Below, piece after piece: positions 63,528 to 64,000 of a stretch of DNA of 64,000 bases. The notes below the pieces were generated by a model that did not search any database, was not told the DNA's origin, and saw only the letters and a program-made list of their open reading frames with translations. The number at the start of each line of letters is the position of its first letter. Positions within the stretch are counted from its first letter, which is position 1. The stretch is from Flavobacteriales bacterium (GTDB lineage Bacteria; Bacteroidota; Bacteroidia; Flavobacteriales_G; Salibacteraceae), in NCBI GenBank assembly GCA_018660685.1, contig JABJJW010000004.1, forward strand, positions 116,373 through 180,372. The letters are read 5' to 3'. The position numbers were made by a program, and so were the translations under genes.

Positions 63528-64000
63528 ATGGCCAAAAGCGTTGAAGGGTATCTCGATGGCAGTCCTTGGAAAAAGGAATTATCCGCGCTTCGAGAAATCC
63601 TCAACCGAAATGAGTTGGTCGAAGAGCTAAAATGGGGAACTCCCCATTATATGGTCGACGGCAAGATTGTAGTCGGTATTGCCGGATTCAAGCAATACTT
63701 CGGCCTTTGGTTTCACCAAGGTGTCTTTTAGAAAGACGAATCAAACGTGCTGATCAATGCACAAGAAGGTACTACCCGTGCTTTGCGACAATGGCGCTTC
63801 CAAACTTTGGATGAAATTAATTCCGAACTCATTCATCAATATGTGACAGAGGCCATCCAAAATCAAGCCTGAACCCAAGAAAATTCAGTGGTCTAGTGAA
63901 TTGAAAGAAGCGCTTGCTTTAGATGGCGAGTTGAGTGATGCCTTCGAAACACTCACACCAGGCAAACAGCGAGAATACGCTGAACACATAGCTACGGCTA
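63528..64000 (+). pseudogene. YdeI/OmpD-associated family protein, broken, runs off the window
   Basis: ATG 63528 opens MAKSVEGYLDGSPWKKELSA and FGLWFHQGVF, then TAG at 63729-63731. The same frame then continues with KDESNVLINAQEGTTRALRQ and stops at TGA 63870-63872. A shift of one base near 63855-63867 restores KPEPKKIQWSSELKEALALD and TLTPGKQREYAEHI, the known C-terminal pattern. TTG (Leu) is the likely original of the TAG. Two independent lesions indicate a decayed gene; sequencing error in both is less likely. Confidence 0.8.

Overview
The window is a stretch of chromosome from a member of the Bacteroidota, most likely Flavobacteriales-like. The evidence is type IX secretion (T9SS) parts and cargo (PorQ, a PorP/SprF-family protein, cargo with type A and type B C-terminal sorting domains), several matches to the Bacteroidota -7 promoter element TAnnTTTG close to start codons, the serC/serA/DUF1015 cluster, a type B L31 protein, and a GlmU-like nucleotidyltransferase typical of this phylum. 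I see no rRNA, tRNA, CRISPR array, transposase or integrase.

Layout. 1-5755: the end of a TetR-type regulator, then an RND efflux operon (adaptor, pump, TolC channel). 5797-6170: a scar in which an ECF sigma factor start is joined to the last part of a TonB-dependent receptor. 6221-10245 (minus): rseP, dxr and a GH3-family enzyme. 10432-11339: three gene remnants in a row (outer-membrane protein end, SGNH-type protein end, decayed cmk 3' end). 11380-12996: a methyltransferase. 13021-18533 (minus): cmk, porQ, lon and a sugar nucleotidyltransferase. 18661-23832: small housekeeping and regulatory genes. 23920-32031 (plus): a four-gene cassette with overlapping start and stop codons, encoding a large type B T9SS cargo, a PorP/SprF protein, a TPR/PD40/OmpA-like protein and a membrane glycosyltransferase. 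32037-35356 (minus): MoxR ATPase and HtpG, with a small membrane ORF between them. 35505-42598 (plus): two tandem thermolysin-type (M4) secreted proteases, the first a pseudogene and the second intact. 42619-49449 (minus): a PD40 protein with four internal repeats, a TPR/SPOR protein, an endonuclease/phosphatase-fold protein, a YggS protein, a possible small RNA and a LytTR regulator. 49486-53310 (minus): DUF1015, serA, a small secreted protein and serC. 53395-59274 (minus): a lipoprotein, a thioredoxin-like protein, an FAD oxidoreductase, a hybrid histidine kinase, yaaA and a threonylcarbamoyl-AMP synthase. 59357-64000 (plus): an S9 peptidase, a cytochrome P460-like lipoprotein, DUF1801, an ATP-grasp protein and a broken YdeI-family gene running off the end.

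Two themes stand out. One is secretion and the cell surface: T9SS structural parts, cargo of both sorting types and envelope proteins. The other is recent gene loss. Five separate loci carry remnants or disrupted genes (5797-6170, 10432-11205, 11266-11339, 35505-39000, 63528-64000), while the other genes are intact. Some scars can be read at base level, for example an in-frame deletion between 8-bp direct repeats in the cmk relic. I found no clearly new defence or mobile system. The best candidates for new biology are the T9SS type B cassette with its coupled glycosyltransferase, the ABAB-repeat PD40 protein, and a possible short RNA upstream of the YggS gene.
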